Assembly (NCBI GenBank): GCA_963764525.1
Contig: CAVXTC010000021.1
Coordinates: forward strand, 62,001-126,000
Length of the DNA: 64,000 nucleotides
Direction: 5' to 3'
From: DATDIC01 sp963764525
GTDB lineage: Bacteria; Pseudomonadota; Alphaproteobacteria; Acetobacterales; Acetobacteraceae
Part shown: piece after piece, positions 9,463 to 18,887 of the stretch
How positions within the stretch are numbered: the stretch's first letter is position 1
Layout: each line of letters begins with the position of its first letter
Position numbers and translations under genes: made by a program
The notes under the pieces: model-generated
What the model saw: the letters and a program-made list of their open reading frames with translations, nothing else
Database searches by the model: none
What the model was told of the DNA's origin: nothing

Positions 9463-10758
9463 GTGCCGGTGATCCCCACTGTTCTCGCCGCAGCCGACGC
9501 GCTGGCCGGCGGACTTGGCTTGCTCGACCGTCCCTTGTCGCCCGAACGGCTGTCGGATGTTGCGTGCCGCCAGACCCGGCTGCACGATTACGGGACTGCG
9601 GCATTCCTGGAACCGCTGCGCCGGCTGCTGACGGCCTGCGTGGCGGAAGCCGATCTGAGCGTTGTCGGGCGCTTCGCCACACGGTGGGATGCGCTGCGGT
9701 TCCTGTCCAACCTGCTGCGCCTGCAGGACGCTGAGTCACGGTCGCCGGACATTCTGCAAGAACCGATCGAGCAGCCGATCTTCATCACCGGGCTGCCACG
9801 CAGCGGCACCACGTTCCTCCACCGGCTGATGCTGGAGGACCCCCGCAATCGCGTGCCCCGGGTCTGGCAGACGATTTATCCAGTGGGCAATGCCGAAACG
9901 AGCATGCGCCAGGTCTCGCGGCAATTGCGCGCCTTCGAGCGGCTGGCGCCGGAGTTCCGCGGCCTGCATCCGCTGGCCGCGGACTCGCCGCAGGAATGCT
10001 CTGAAATTACCGCGCACGTGTTCCGCAGCCTGCGGTTCGATACCACGTATCGAATCCCCTCATACCGGCGCTGGCTGGATGCCGACGGACACCTTCCGGC
10101 ATATCGCTTCGAGAAGCGATTTCTTCAACACCTGCAACACCGACAGGGGGACGGCCGTTGGGTGCTGAAATGTCCGGATCACCTGTTCGCCCTGACGGAA
10201 CTGCGGGCGGTGTTCCCGGATGCGCGCATGGTGTTCGTCCACCGCGATCCGCTGAACGTGCTGCTGTCGGTGGCGCGGTTGACCGAAGTGCTTCGCCGGC
10301 CGTTCACGCGGCGGCTCGATCCGCGGGAGATCGGCCGCCAGGAGAGCACCCGTTGGCTGGACGGCACTACGCGCATGGTCCGCGCTGCCAACGACGAACC
10401 GTTCGCCGAGCCGATTTGCCACGTTGCGTATCTCGATCTGGTCGGCGACCCGGTGGGGACGATCGGACGTGTGTATCAGCATTTCGGCATGGAATTGGAT
10501 GAAACGACCGCCCACCGGGTGGCGCAAACGGTCGCCGAGCGCCCGGATGGCGGTTACGGGCATCGCCCGTACCGATTCGAGGATCACGGCCTCAACGAAG
10601 CAGCGGAGCGGGAAAAGTTCGCCGGCTACATGCGGCATTTCGGCATTGACGCGGAGACACGGCGTACGCAGCCGACGCTGAGCACTCCCACCTTGCCGTC
10701 GCGCGGGCAAACCCTTCGTGGTCATGAGGCCGGGAGAGTGGGCCCGTTCGGTGCCTGA
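9463..10758 (+). CDS. sulfotransferase (Sulfotransfer_3 type)
   Basis: 431 residues. The PAPS-binding P-loop is ITGLPRSGTTFLHRLM, and the 3'-phosphate loop is VFVHRDPLNVLLSVARL. The conserved LHPLAADSPQEC and YRFEKRFLQHLQ segments between them match large bacterial sulfotransferases of the Sulfotransfer_3 family. The start is GTG 9463. The ~40-residue tail after HFGID is low in complexity and may read into non-conserved sequence next to a dispersed repeat. No sulfate-activation genes are near. The substrate is unknown; a lipid, glycan or small molecule are all possible. Confidence 0.82.
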   Translation: MPVIPTVLAAADALAGGLGLLDRPLSPERLSDVACRQTRLHDYGTAAFLEPLRRLLTACVAEADLSVVGRFATRWDALRFLSNLLRLQDAESRSPDILQEPIEQPIFITGLPRSGTTFLHRLMLEDPRNRVPRVWQTIYPVGNAETSMRQVSRQLRAFERLAPEFRGLHPLAADSPQECSEITAHVFRSLRFDTTYRIPSYRRWLDADGHLPAYRFEKRFLQHLQHRQGDGRWVLKCPDHLFALTELRAVFPDARMVFVHRDPLNVLLSVARLTEVLRRPFTRRLDPREIGRQESTRWLDGTTRMVRAANDEPFAEPICHVAYLDLVGDPVGTIGRVYQHFGMELDETTAHRVAQTVAERPDGGYGHRPYRFEDHGLNEAAEREKFAGYMRHFGIDAETRRTQPTLSTPTLPSRGQTLRGHEAGRVGPFGA

Positions 10759-10786
10759 GATTATTCCTGGTCATCATACCAGGATC

Positions 10787-10871
10787 CGGAAAGGATTGAG
10801 CCTCGATCATCATTCTTGCCCCGCGGGGAAACCGGAGCAGTTCGTGGATGCCCGTTTTCACCGGCATGACA
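10787..10871. repeat. dispersed intergenic repeat, copy B
   Basis: Diverged copy of the element at 1379-1484, with the same blocks in the same order: cggaaag, tgagcctcga, aaaccggagcag, gtggatgcccg, catgac. It lies just after the sulfotransferase stop codon and before transposase debris. Confidence 0.5.
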
Positions 10872-10911
10872 TTGGGGAAATTCAGTCGTTTCGCCGCCTT
10901 GTATCACCGCA

Positions 10912-11459
10912 AAAGGACGTGGACTCCATGTCGAACGGCTGGTCCATAAGCTGGACGCCTTCACTGATGCGAACCGTGTCGCTCTGCAGAGTGTGCGCAA
11001 GGTTGATCTGGGACTTCTACGCCGCTCTCAACGCTTACCGAACCACCCCCGACAAAGGCCGCCGTCTGGCGTTGCGAGCCCGGTTCGATCGCACCTTCCA
11101 ACGCCGCACCGGCTCCGTCACCTTAGGTCGCCTGCTCGCGCGGCTGCATGCCAACAAGGCCGAATTGCTGATGGTGCTCGACCGGCCTGAGATGCCACTG
11201 CATACCAGCGGCTCGGAGAACGACATCCCCTGCCACCTCACCCGCCGGAAGGTCAGTGGTGGCACGCGCAGCGACCTCAGCCGGGATTGTCGCGGTGCGT
11301 TCCTGGGACTCGCCGAGACCCGCAATAAGCTCGGGGTAGCGTTCTGGGACTATCTCGGCAGCCGGCTCCGCGTCCCCGGTCAACGCCTCATTCCGCCTCT
11401 GCTTCCGCCTCTGCCAAGCCTCGCTCGTGGCCATGGGATCCTACTGTCATGCCTCCTCG
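10912..11459 (+). pseudogene. degenerate transposase, C-terminal part only
   Basis: Remnant of a DDE-type transposase common in Acetobacteraceae. One frame (from about 10912) reads HVERLVHKLDAFTDANRVAL. After a +1 shift near 11010 another frame continues LIWDFYAALNAYRTTPDKGRR, then RLLARLHANKAELLMVLDRP, TSGSENDIPCHLTRRKVSGG, and GVAFWDYLGSRLRVP. The catalytic N-terminal half is absent and no inverted repeats were found. The family is uncertain (IS66-like or unassigned). The following stretch to 11805 has lower GC and holds no recognisable gene, only an uncertain extension of the next frame. Confidence 0.7.
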
Positions 11460-11805
11460 CCGTGCTAGTCAGATCCCGCGTTCACACAAGGGATCTGTTT
11501 CAGCGAGGACGCAAGCGCGCAATAGTCAAGGATAACTGACAATGAAGGCAACCGGCAGCATTTCGGGAGTTATATTTCTGGCGCTGATGGCTGGGATTCT
11601 CACGGGAGAAAAAGGGTACCAGACTTGCCGTATTCATGAAGTTACTCCTGAACAGGCGTATTGCGTCGCTTATGGGCAGCGGGCGCTGCTGCAGCCGGAG
11701 CTGACAAGGTGCCGAGGATACATCGCCGACGTTAATTCCGCGTTTCACAAGTATTTCGCAGCTCGTAACCATTTGTTAAGTGGGTTCCAGATATGTGCAC
11801 CTCCC

Positions 11806-14239
11806 ATGTCAAACTCATCAAGCAATTCACCGTTCGTAGCTATGCCCGCAACGCGCAGCGCGGCTTTCCTCGGTTCGATTGGCGTTAACACCCATCTAGG
11901 GTGGTGGGACACAGCATGGGGCGTAGGTAACGGTCAGTGGGCCGGCGCTCAAACCAAAGTCCTGGACGAACTGAGCTATATTGGAATCACGCGCGTGCGC
12001 GACGCCGCACCCAACAACGCTCCGCTGCTTGCCGAGGAAACGGCGTTCGCGCAGGCCGGTATTCGCTTCGACATGCTACAAACAGAGGTCAACGGTCAGG
12101 TCGATCTCGCCGCAGACATCTCCGGTATGGATTCCCTGGAGGCTGCTGTTCCCGGCTCGATCTTCGCCTACGAAGGGGCCAACGAATACAACACCAACAC
12201 TTACGTGCTCAATGGCCAGACTTCATACGGCAATATTGCATGGGGTGCGTTGGACGCTCAGGCGAATCAAGCGGCAATCCTCGCTAACCCAGCGTTGGCC
12301 CGCGCGGGGTTGAAACTGATAGCACCGAGCACCGCCTCGGTCTCTACCGCAGCCAGCCTGCTGTCGTATGTCACCGAATCAAACTGGCACGTCTATGCCG
12401 GCGATGGTCAACAGTTGCAGGACCATATCGTCAGTGGGATCGCCGCCGCGCAGGCGTCCGCACCAGGAGCGCCGGTCATTCTGACCGAAACCGGTGTGTC
12501 GTCGGCCGCGATTGCCACCTCAACCTGGGGCGTCATAGGCAGCGACGCAATGCAGGGCCTGGTCGACCTTAACGCCCTGCTCTATGCCTACAAGGCTGGC
12601 GCGCAGGAAACCTTCCTGTACGAATTGATGGACGATAATGTCGCTTCGGACCAGGAAGACAATTTCGGATTGTTCAACGCCGACGGCACGCCCAAGGCGG
12701 CCGCGACCTATCTTCACGACCTAACCAGCATCCTCGCCGATACCGGCCCTGCCGCCGGGAGTTTCGGTCGAGGTACGTTGAATGCCTCAATCAGCCAACT
12801 TCCGACGACCGCGTCATCGATGCTACTCGAGAAATCCACGGGCGCGTTTGACCTTGTCCTGTGGAACGGTGACGCCACCCTCTACAATTCAGCGACAGGC
12901 AGCGCAGTAACGCCACCCGCCTCCAACGTAGTCGTGCAGTTCGGGACCACCTGGCAGACTGTCAAGATCTTTGATCCGGTGCTTGGGGCCACGGCGATCC
13001 AGACTTTGAACAATGTTAGCTCCGTTACATTGTCGCTGGCTGCCGACCCGCTGATCATTGAGGTGGAGCCCACGCCCACGCCCACCCCCACCCCTACGCC
13101 CACGCCCACCCTCTACCAGCCGGGCGCTGCCGGGGGAACGATCAACAGCACTGGGCCTGACACCGTGGTTGCCGGCGCTGGCGCCGTAGGTGTGAACGCG
13201 ACGGGGCCGACCATCACGATTAAGGGCGGCACCGGGGCGCTGACCTATTCTGGCACCGCCGCCGCGACGATTACCGGCGGCTCCGGCCACATGAACATCA
13301 CCTTGGGTGGGAGTAGATCTACAGTTACGGGCGGCACCGGTGGCATGACGGTGGTCGATACGGTCGGCGGCAATATCATCACCGGAGCGCCTGGATCGGC
13401 GAACAACGGCATCACCATCACCACAACAGTCGGCAACGACCTGATCACCACCGGCGCCTCGACCGCCACTAACGTGATCCATCTGGGGTCCGGCAACGAC
13501 ACCGTGATCGCCAATGGAACCTCCGCGTTAGTTGGCAGCACCGGCGACGATGTGATCACGGTCAACGGCTGGTGGGGCGACGTCACCACGGGAACCCGCG
13601 AATTGCGTGTTACACTGAACACCAATGGGGTCGTCAAAACACACGGTACCGACGTGGTCACAACCGACGCGGGGCTGACGCTGCAGGCCGGCGGTCCATC
13701 GACGACGCTCAGGGCGGGCAGCGGCTTTGTATGGCTGTCTGGCACCGGCACCATCAACGCAACGGGTGGAAGCGGGGGGGGGAATTTTGACCTGCGCAAC
13801 AGCGCGCGCAGGTACGGTAAAGACCGCCATTGGTGCAACGGACACGGTACTGCTGGGGAACGCTGCGGCGACCGTTATCACAAATGGCGACGACACGGTG
13901 CATGCAGGTCTCGGTTTGGCGACGATTGAGGGGATAACCGGCAGTGTCGATGTTCAAGGTGGGGCGGGCCGGATGCGGTTCATAGCAGGACCAACCGACG
14001 CCGCGGTTACAGTGGGCGGAGGGGCCGATGCCTTCGATTTCGTGGCCGGCAAGGCTGGCGGGGATCTCACCGTCGCCGGCTTCCGCGTCGGCGTGGACTC
14101 GATTGACCTGCAAGGGTACACGGGTTCCGGGATAGCCAGCGAGCGTGTGGTCAGCGGCGCGCTTCAGGTCGTGCTCAGCGACAACTCGCATATTACCCTG
14201 CTCGGCATCACCAGCACGGGAACATCCCTCTTTTCCTGA
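11806..14239 (+). pseudogene. glycoside hydrolase-like (clan GH-A) protein with Pro-Thr linker and beta-roll repeats, frameshifted
   Basis: Secreted protein of about 810 residues if the frame is restored. Residues ~25-330 resemble a TIM-barrel glycosidase: GVNTHLGWWDT, the acid/base region YEGANEYN and the nucleophile region VILTETGVSS. A beta domain follows, then a (PT)7 linker near 13070-13110, then glycine-rich RTX-like repeats (GGTGALTYSG, GSGNDTVIANG, NGDDTVHAG, GGGADAFDF). There is no N-terminal signal, so type I export through the C-terminus is likely. The frame from 11806 ends at 13929, while the repeats go on in another frame to 14239. Losing one G from the G9 run at 13774-13782 joins them. 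ATG 11806 is preferred: the longer frame from 11542 adds a non-conserved, lower-GC stretch. Substrate unknown. Confidence 0.68.
13774..13782 (+). repeat. G9 homopolymer tract at the frameshift
   Basis: Nine consecutive G bases inside the beta-roll region. With nine the frame closes at 13929; with eight it continues to 14239 and keeps the repeat pattern. The tract could be a slipped-strand phase switch or a homopolymer sequencing error. An alternative indel site is the (gc)4 stretch near 13801-13808. Confidence 0.6.
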
Positions 14240-14456
14240 CCGGTTGCCGGAATTGCCACCATAGTATAAGATTTCGTGACTCTGGAAAGCAGGCAAAAGG
14301 ACATTGGCAGCTCGCGCACGTGAGCCGGCGATTTGTCATGGTCCCTTGTTGAGGAAGCGCACTGTCAGCGTGGCTCGGGGTAAACGACGCCGACCGCGCT
14401 GATGGCAATGCAAGTGAGGCACGTTGGAAGCCTGCCCGCCGAATCAGGAGACCGCG

Positions 14457-14663
14457 ATGCGAGCGAGAATGCAACCCGTTACGGTCAAAGTCACCGGCGT
14501 TGCCCCTACCTGGTTGAGAACGGCGGCCCGGGCACCGGGATTTATCGTTCGCGCATCCGTCGCGGTCATGCTTGGTGTCGCCTGGATGATCACCCTGCCG
14601 TTTGCCTGGCTTTGGGCCGCGCTCGTCGGCAAGCGGGATGGTGGCCCAACAACGCTCGACTAA
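14457..14663 (+). CDS. small single-span membrane protein, unknown function
   Basis: 68 codons starting MRARMQPVTVKVTGVAPTWL. One strong transmembrane helix, SVAVMLGVAWMITLPFAWLWAALVG, is flanked by basic residues (Arg before it, KRD after it). AGGAG precedes ATG 14457 at a normal distance. I do not recognise a family. It stands alone between the beta-roll protein and the insertion-sequence block. The region 14240-14456 before it contains nothing else recognisable. Confidence 0.45.
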   Translation: MRARMQPVTVKVTGVAPTWLRTAARAPGFIVRASVAVMLGVAWMITLPFAWLWAALVGKRDGGPTTLD

Positions 14664-14834
14664 TACCCGCTATCGCTGAAGCGCGGATCATCAAAGACCA
14701 GCGCCAAAACATCACGCGTAGCAGGCCCGCGTTTCGTACTACCTTGATTCCGAATGCTAGCCGCCCTTCTTCGCGGACTCTATAAGCGGCCCGGTTACCG
14801 GGCGACACGATTCCGGGCTGACGTCGCCGCCGGT

Positions 14835-14866
14835 GCAACACTTTGAGATTGATATCCTGGGTTCGT
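14835..14866 (+). repeat. 32-bp direct repeat, left copy
   Basis: Matches 18588-18619 in 30 of 32 positions, sharing tttgagattgatatcctggg; both copies are preceded by a gccgccg-rich stretch. It lies just outside the left end of the IS5-like remnant. The two copies bracket the whole insertion-sequence block. Confidence 0.65.
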
Positions 14867-14980
14867 AAGGCTTAATGTCTGTCCGAGAACATATTGAGTA
14901 TTTGGAATCGGTTAGGCACCGCTTTTGAACCCATTGATCGGCTACAATTTTGCCCCCCATGCTGTTTTGGTGTCTTGCCG

Positions 14981-15640
14981 ATGGGGACCAAAGAGAATCG
15001 TGCTCGCCACGACCGCTGTGGGCTGCGCTACGAGAGTGACCTGAGCAATGATGAGTGGGCAGAGATGGCGCCACTGATACTGCCGGCGAAACCCGGCGGC
15101 AACAAGTGCTCGGTCGACCTGCGCGAGGTTGTGAACGGACGTTGCCGGCCGGCGATCTGCAGCTTCAGCCGTTCGATCCCGGCCAGCGAGGCGCGCAGGA
15201 TCAGTTGCAACGTCGCCGCATCATCGGGCAGCCTGGTGGGAGCGGTGAACACGCACCGACGCTGAATTGTCGTTGCGAATCGGTGCAAATGAATCCTGCG
15301 TGAGCAGCATCGCTCAGCCCGCTGGCGCACCCGCTGCGCCATCCGCAAAGCTGCCCGGTGCCAATGCCGTGCGGCGGGCGATGCCGGTGATCGAGACGTT
15401 GGCTGCCAGGCTCTCCGCCACGATTGCCTGCCTCGGCTCAAGCGACCGCCGCCGCCGGCGGCACGCAGTACGGTGTATGACTACCTCGAATGCTGGAGCT
15501 GGGACGGCACGTTGAAGCGCATCCACCACGCGCTCTATGTGGAGTGCCGAGAGCAGGCCTCGCGGGAAGCCAGCCCGACCGCGGCGATCATCGACGCCCA
15601 GAGCGTCAAAAGCGCAGAGAAGGGCGGTGCCCATATCGAT
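14981..15640 (+). pseudogene. IS5-family (IS427-like) transposase remnant interrupted by an IS66-like fragment
   Basis: The N-terminal piece MGTKENRARHDRCGLRYESDL followed by SNDEWAEMAPLILPA and DLREVVNG (14981-15130) is the start of an IS427-group transposase. The same protein resumes at about 15473 as VYDYLECWSWDGTLKRIHHAL and continues to IIDAQSVKSAEKGGAHIDHP, ending near 15640. The middle and the DDE C-terminus are gone. Between the pieces (about 15146-15472), the minus strand reads TRLPDDAATLQLILRASLAG and IERLKLQIAG, which resembles the N-terminus of IS66 TnpC. This indicates an older nested insertion or deletion. The sequence just before 14981 (tgtctgtccgagaac) may be the IS5 left end. 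Confidence 0.7.
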
Positions 15641-15830
15641 CACCCGCGAGGAACTGTTCCAGGAGTTGATAATCGACGAGACCGGCTTTCCCAAGAAGGG
15701 CAAGCATTCGGTCGGTGTGGCACGGCAGTATTGCGGCCAAGTGGGGAAGCAGGACAACAGCCAAGTAGCCGTGAGCCTGTCGGTGGCCACTCATCGATGC
15801 AGCCTGCCGATTGCCTACCGGCTGTGTTAG

Positions 15831-17822
15831 CCCAACTTCGCGGATTGGCGAGGTCTGAACCGTCGAAGGCGCGGAAGCTGTGGGGTCACCGACCGAAGGT
15901 CTTCACTACACCAAGGACGGGGCGCTGGTGGGAGCAGTGATCCGCGGCGGCGGCTGCGCCGGCAGTTGCAGCCTGAGTTTGTCGAGCAGCAGCCTCAGTG
16001 CCGGTTCGGGTTCGGTATAGCGGGTCAGCAGAAGTTCGCGTCCATCGGTGGTTGGCAGATGAACATCGATCATCTGCACCGCGGCGAAGCTGTCCAGCAC
16101 GGCCCGTGCGGTCAGCCCGGGGGCCAGCGCCCGCAGCCGCTGGCCGAGCGTGACATAGAGGGCATAGGCGAGGAAGGCGATGAAGATGTGCGCCTCGATG
16201 CGGGCCTCGAGCTGGTGGAACATCGGGTGAATGGCCAGATCGTCCTTCAGAGTTTTGAACGCCTGTTCCACCTGCACGAGCTGAATGTAGTAGTGCCACA
16301 GCGTGGCAGGGTCTTCCGCGGTCAGGTTGGTGCGCAACAGATAGCGCCCTTCGCGCCGCCGCGCCCGGCGCAGCCTGGCCCAGTCGAGGCGATAGCTGAA
16401 TTGCGTTCCGCCGGTCGCCACATCGACCACGACCAGCCGCCAGGCCTTCGGTGCGCGCGAGCGTGCGGCGCCCAGCTTCATCAGCAGTTCCTCACGGCTG
16501 AGTTCCATCGCCGCGAGTTGCTTCAGCCGCGCCCACAGCCACTTCAGTTGCCGCCGGCGCATGGCGCGTTCTTTGGCCACGCGGTCCTGGCTCTCGGCAA
16601 ACACATAGAGTTCGCCATCTTCGGCCAGCAGCTTTACCTGCACGCCAGGCCGCGCCTCATGCCAGGGCAGGGCGAGCAATCGCTGCTCCAGCCGTGACAA
16701 CCGCCCCTTCGGCGTTCCGACCAGATATTGCACCGGCGGGTCCGAGGCGCGCATCTCGGCCAACACCGCCTCGGTGGGGATGCCGCGATCCATCAGCCAG
16801 ATACGCCGGGCCTTGCCGTACTGCTGCTCAATGCGCGCCAGGAAGTCGCGCAGCGTCGTGCTGTCGGCGGTGTTGCCGGCCAGCACTTCATAAGCCAGCG
16901 GCAGTCCCTCCGGCGTCACCACCAGCGCGATCACCACCTGCACGCAATCGGGCCGGCGGTCGCGCGAGTAGCCGAACCGGCGCTTGTCGCCGTCCGGGAA
17001 CGGCGGGTTGGCTTCGAAATAGGTGCTGGTCAGATCATAGAGCAGCACGTCGAAACGGACGTTGAACAGGTCGCGCCAGCGTTGCCGGAGATGGCTGAAC
17101 AGCGCCGCCTTGTGCGTCAGCAGGCGGTCGTGGCAGGCATAGAGTTTGTGGATCTCGGCCAGGGCGGCATCGGTGCCAAGCAGGTCAGCCAAAGCCGTGC
17201 GATCGAACCACTGCCGGTGCAATCGCCACTCGCTGCCCGGTGCCAGCAGGCGACCGGCGGTCAGCACGAACAGCACCTGATCCCAGCGCGTTCCCTTGCG
17301 GCTGGGCGGCAGGCGGTCAGCCCAGAACCGGTCGAGGTGAAGTTGCTCCCACAGATGCAGTGTCAGCCAGCAGGCGCCCCATTGGCGCGGCCGACACAGC
17401 CGCACCTCCGATAACCGCAGCCGGACAACCGACGCGTCCGCCGCCAATCCCTCGGCGCGGTCCTCCGCGAACAGCGACAGCGTGCGTGGCTGGGATGTCC
17501 CGTCCTCCAGCACGGCGATCGACTTGCGCCACGCGGCTTGCTGGCTGTCGTTGATCTCGCCCAGGTAGAGCAGCGGACGCTGCACGACACGCCGGCCGCC
17601 AACCCGGCGGCTCTCCACCACGCTCCAGTAGCGGTGCTGCTTGCCGTCCTTCCGGCGAATCGTCGAGCGCAGGAACATGACGACCGCTCGATATCCACAC
17701 GACCGCCAGTCTGGGAATGGCTTTGGTCTTCACTACAGCCGGTTCAGCTCGCCAGTCCGAGAAATTCACCGCAAAGCTTTCACGCAAAATCCCAAATCCA
17801 GGGTCGAATCCGCGAAGTTGGG
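15831..17822 (-). mobile_element. IS1634-family insertion sequence, apparently complete
   Basis: The ends are a perfect 16-bp inverted repeat: cccaacttcgcggatt at 15831-15846 and its reverse complement at 17807-17822. Both outer flanks read TTAG (15827-15830 and 17823-17826), a 4-bp target duplication. Removing the element plus one TTAG rejoins the IS701 remnant in frame. The element is 1992 bp and encodes one full-length transposase. The YTAR-like target is known for IS701 elements; 5-6 bp is more usual for IS1634, so the family label rests on the transposase. Confidence 0.85.
15906..17678 (-). CDS. IS1634-family transposase
   Basis: 590 residues, uninterrupted. The N-terminal part has the family opening FLRSTIRRKDGKQHRYWSVV, and the RNase-H-like DDE core follows: LLYDLTSTYFEA (first Asp), IWLMDRGIPTEAV (second Asp) and VQVEQAFKTLKDDLAI (Glu). 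It fills most of the IS and is the only complete transposase gene in this block, so the element may still be mobile. The long plus-strand frames over it are shadows. Confidence 0.9.
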   Translation of the reverse strand: MFLRSTIRRKDGKQHRYWSVVESRRVGGRRVVQRPLLYLGEINDSQQAAWRKSIAVLEDGTSQPRTLSLFAEDRAEGLAADASVVRLRLSEVRLCRPRQWGACWLTLHLWEQLHLDRFWADRLPPSRKGTRWDQVLFVLTAGRLLAPGSEWRLHRQWFDRTALADLLGTDAALAEIHKLYACHDRLLTHKAALFSHLRQRWRDLFNVRFDVLLYDLTSTYFEANPPFPDGDKRRFGYSRDRRPDCVQVVIALVVTPEGLPLAYEVLAGNTADSTTLRDFLARIEQQYGKARRIWLMDRGIPTEAVLAEMRASDPPVQYLVGTPKGRLSRLEQRLLALPWHEARPGVQVKLLAEDGELYVFAESQDRVAKERAMRRRQLKWLWARLKQLAAMELSREELLMKLGAARSRAPKAWRLVVVDVATGGTQFSYRLDWARLRRARRREGRYLLRTNLTAEDPATLWHYYIQLVQVEQAFKTLKDDLAIHPMFHQLEARIEAHIFIAFLAYALYVTLGQRLRALAPGLTARAVLDSFAAVQMIDVHLPTTDGRELLLTRYTEPEPALRLLLDKLRLQLPAQPPPRITAPTSAPSLV

Positions 17823-18587
17823 TTAGCCGAAGGGCGGGGCCGACGACCCGGTTCGCCGGGCGAAGGCGGGCGTGCCCGAGACCGTCACGTTCCAGACCAA
17901 GCCGGAGATCGCATTGCACCAGGTGCGCCAGGCTTTGGCCGGTGGCATGCCAAAAGCCGTGGCGCTGATGGACCCCGCCTATGGTCATGACGGCAAGGTG
18001 TGAGCCGGGCTGAGCGAACTTGGGGTGACCTACGTGGCCGGCATCCTGCCCACCACGATAATCTGGCGACCCGGCGAGCCGCCGCCGGCGCCGAAAAAGC
18101 CCGGCCGCGGCCGGGCTGCCAAGCGATTGCGCCGCGACAACAAGCACCAGCCGGTCGCGGACAAGACATTCGCCTTGGAACTTGCCGCCGATGCCGGGCA
18201 GCAGATCACTTGGCGGGACGGCAGCAGCACGCCGCTCGCCTCGAGGTTTGCCCGATGGCGCGTCCGCCCGGCACACGACGATGAGGAGCGGAGCGAACCC
18301 GCGCCCGAGGAGTGCCTGCTGGGCGAATGACCGGTGGGTTTTGCGGATTCGTCCCCCGGCGGCAGCGGCATATACGGCGCGATCACCGCCCGCCGCTGGA
18401 AGCACGCAACCCGCCGCCGCGACCGCACGTCGGGGCGCCGCAGCCGTCCCGGATACGGAAGCATCTTAATTCAATTCCAATACTCATTGTGAAGGTGTTT
18501 CCAGTCGGCCTCTAGCGGGCGGGCCCGCAGTTCTCCTGCTGCCAAGTAGCGTCACGGTGGGTAAGGCTGGGATGCTGCCGCCGCCTC

Positions 18588-18619
18588 GCAACAATTTGAG
18601 ATTGATATCCTGGGTCCGT
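18588..18619 (+). repeat. 32-bp direct repeat, right copy
   Basis: Second copy of the repeat at 14835-14866, in the same orientation and with two mismatches, 3.75 kb downstream. Confidence 0.65.
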
Positions 18620-18689
18620 GGCCCATAACGGGAGCCATCTGTCAAAATCCTGTAAATTTTCATACATGCGGGATTTTTTTGACAGATCA

Positions 18690-18719
18690 TTGACATTCGA
18701 TTGACGGTGCGGGCATGAT
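18690..18719 (+). promoter_or_regulatory. possible sigma-70-like promoter of the polysaccharide cluster
   Basis: TTGACA at 18690-18695 is followed after 18 bp by CATGAT. A second TTGACA is at 18679-18684. This AT-rich island is unlike its surroundings and lies about 170-200 bp before the first cluster gene. The -10 match is weak. Confidence 0.25.
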
Positions 18720-18735
18720 TGACGGTGCGGGCATG
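18700..18735 (+). repeat. perfect tandem duplication, 2 x 18 bp
   Basis: The unit attgacggtgcgggcatg occurs twice without a gap (18700-18717 and 18718-18735). Each unit holds a TTGACGG box. It may be a duplicated operator or a recent slippage product upstream of the exopolysaccharide genes. Confidence 0.8.
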
Positions 18736-18887
18736 AAATTCAGAGCGCGTCAGGGACTCTAACCAATCGTGAGTGCAAGCGTGGCCCCTCGAAGGCGAGC
18801 GTCCAGACTTGCGGCCCACGAACGTACTCAGGGCGGATGTGTCGACTGGGCTGGATAAGGTGCCAGTCCTGCGATGGAGTGGGCTCG

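Larger units (their letters stand above)
15641..18330 (+). pseudogene. IS701-family transposase remnant, split by the IS1634-like insertion
   Basis: The 5' piece 15641-15830 reads LIIDETGFPKKGKHSVGVAR then QYCGQVGKQDNSQVAVSLSV up to YRLC, with the IS701 DDE aspartate in DETGFPKKG. The 3' piece continues in the matching frame from 17827: RRAKAGVPETVTFQTKPEIA, MPKAVALMDPAYGHDGK, LGVTYVAGILPTTIIWRPG, and SSTPLASRFARWRVRP to 18330. Joining across one copy of TTAG restores the protein order. In-frame stops (TAG at the junction, TGA near 18001) and missing ends show that it was dead or decaying. Confidence 0.8.
18331..18887. other. non-coding stretch between IS debris and the polysaccharide cluster
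   Basis: I see no gene here. The first ~150 bp is probably further IS701 debris. Then follow the right copy of a 32-bp repeat (18588-18619), an AT-rich stretch with a T7 run near 18674, and two tandem 18-bp units just upstream of the UDP-xylose synthase gene. Confidence 0.5.

Noticed and set aside
11542..11805. Upstream extension of the beta-roll protein to ATG 11542
   Set aside because: Lower GC, no ribosome site of note, no signal peptide logic, and the recognisable protein starts around 11806.
13068..13113. Short tandem ccacgcccac repeat as a CRISPR-like or satellite array
   Set aside because: It encodes a Pro-Thr linker in a secreted enzyme, with no spacers.
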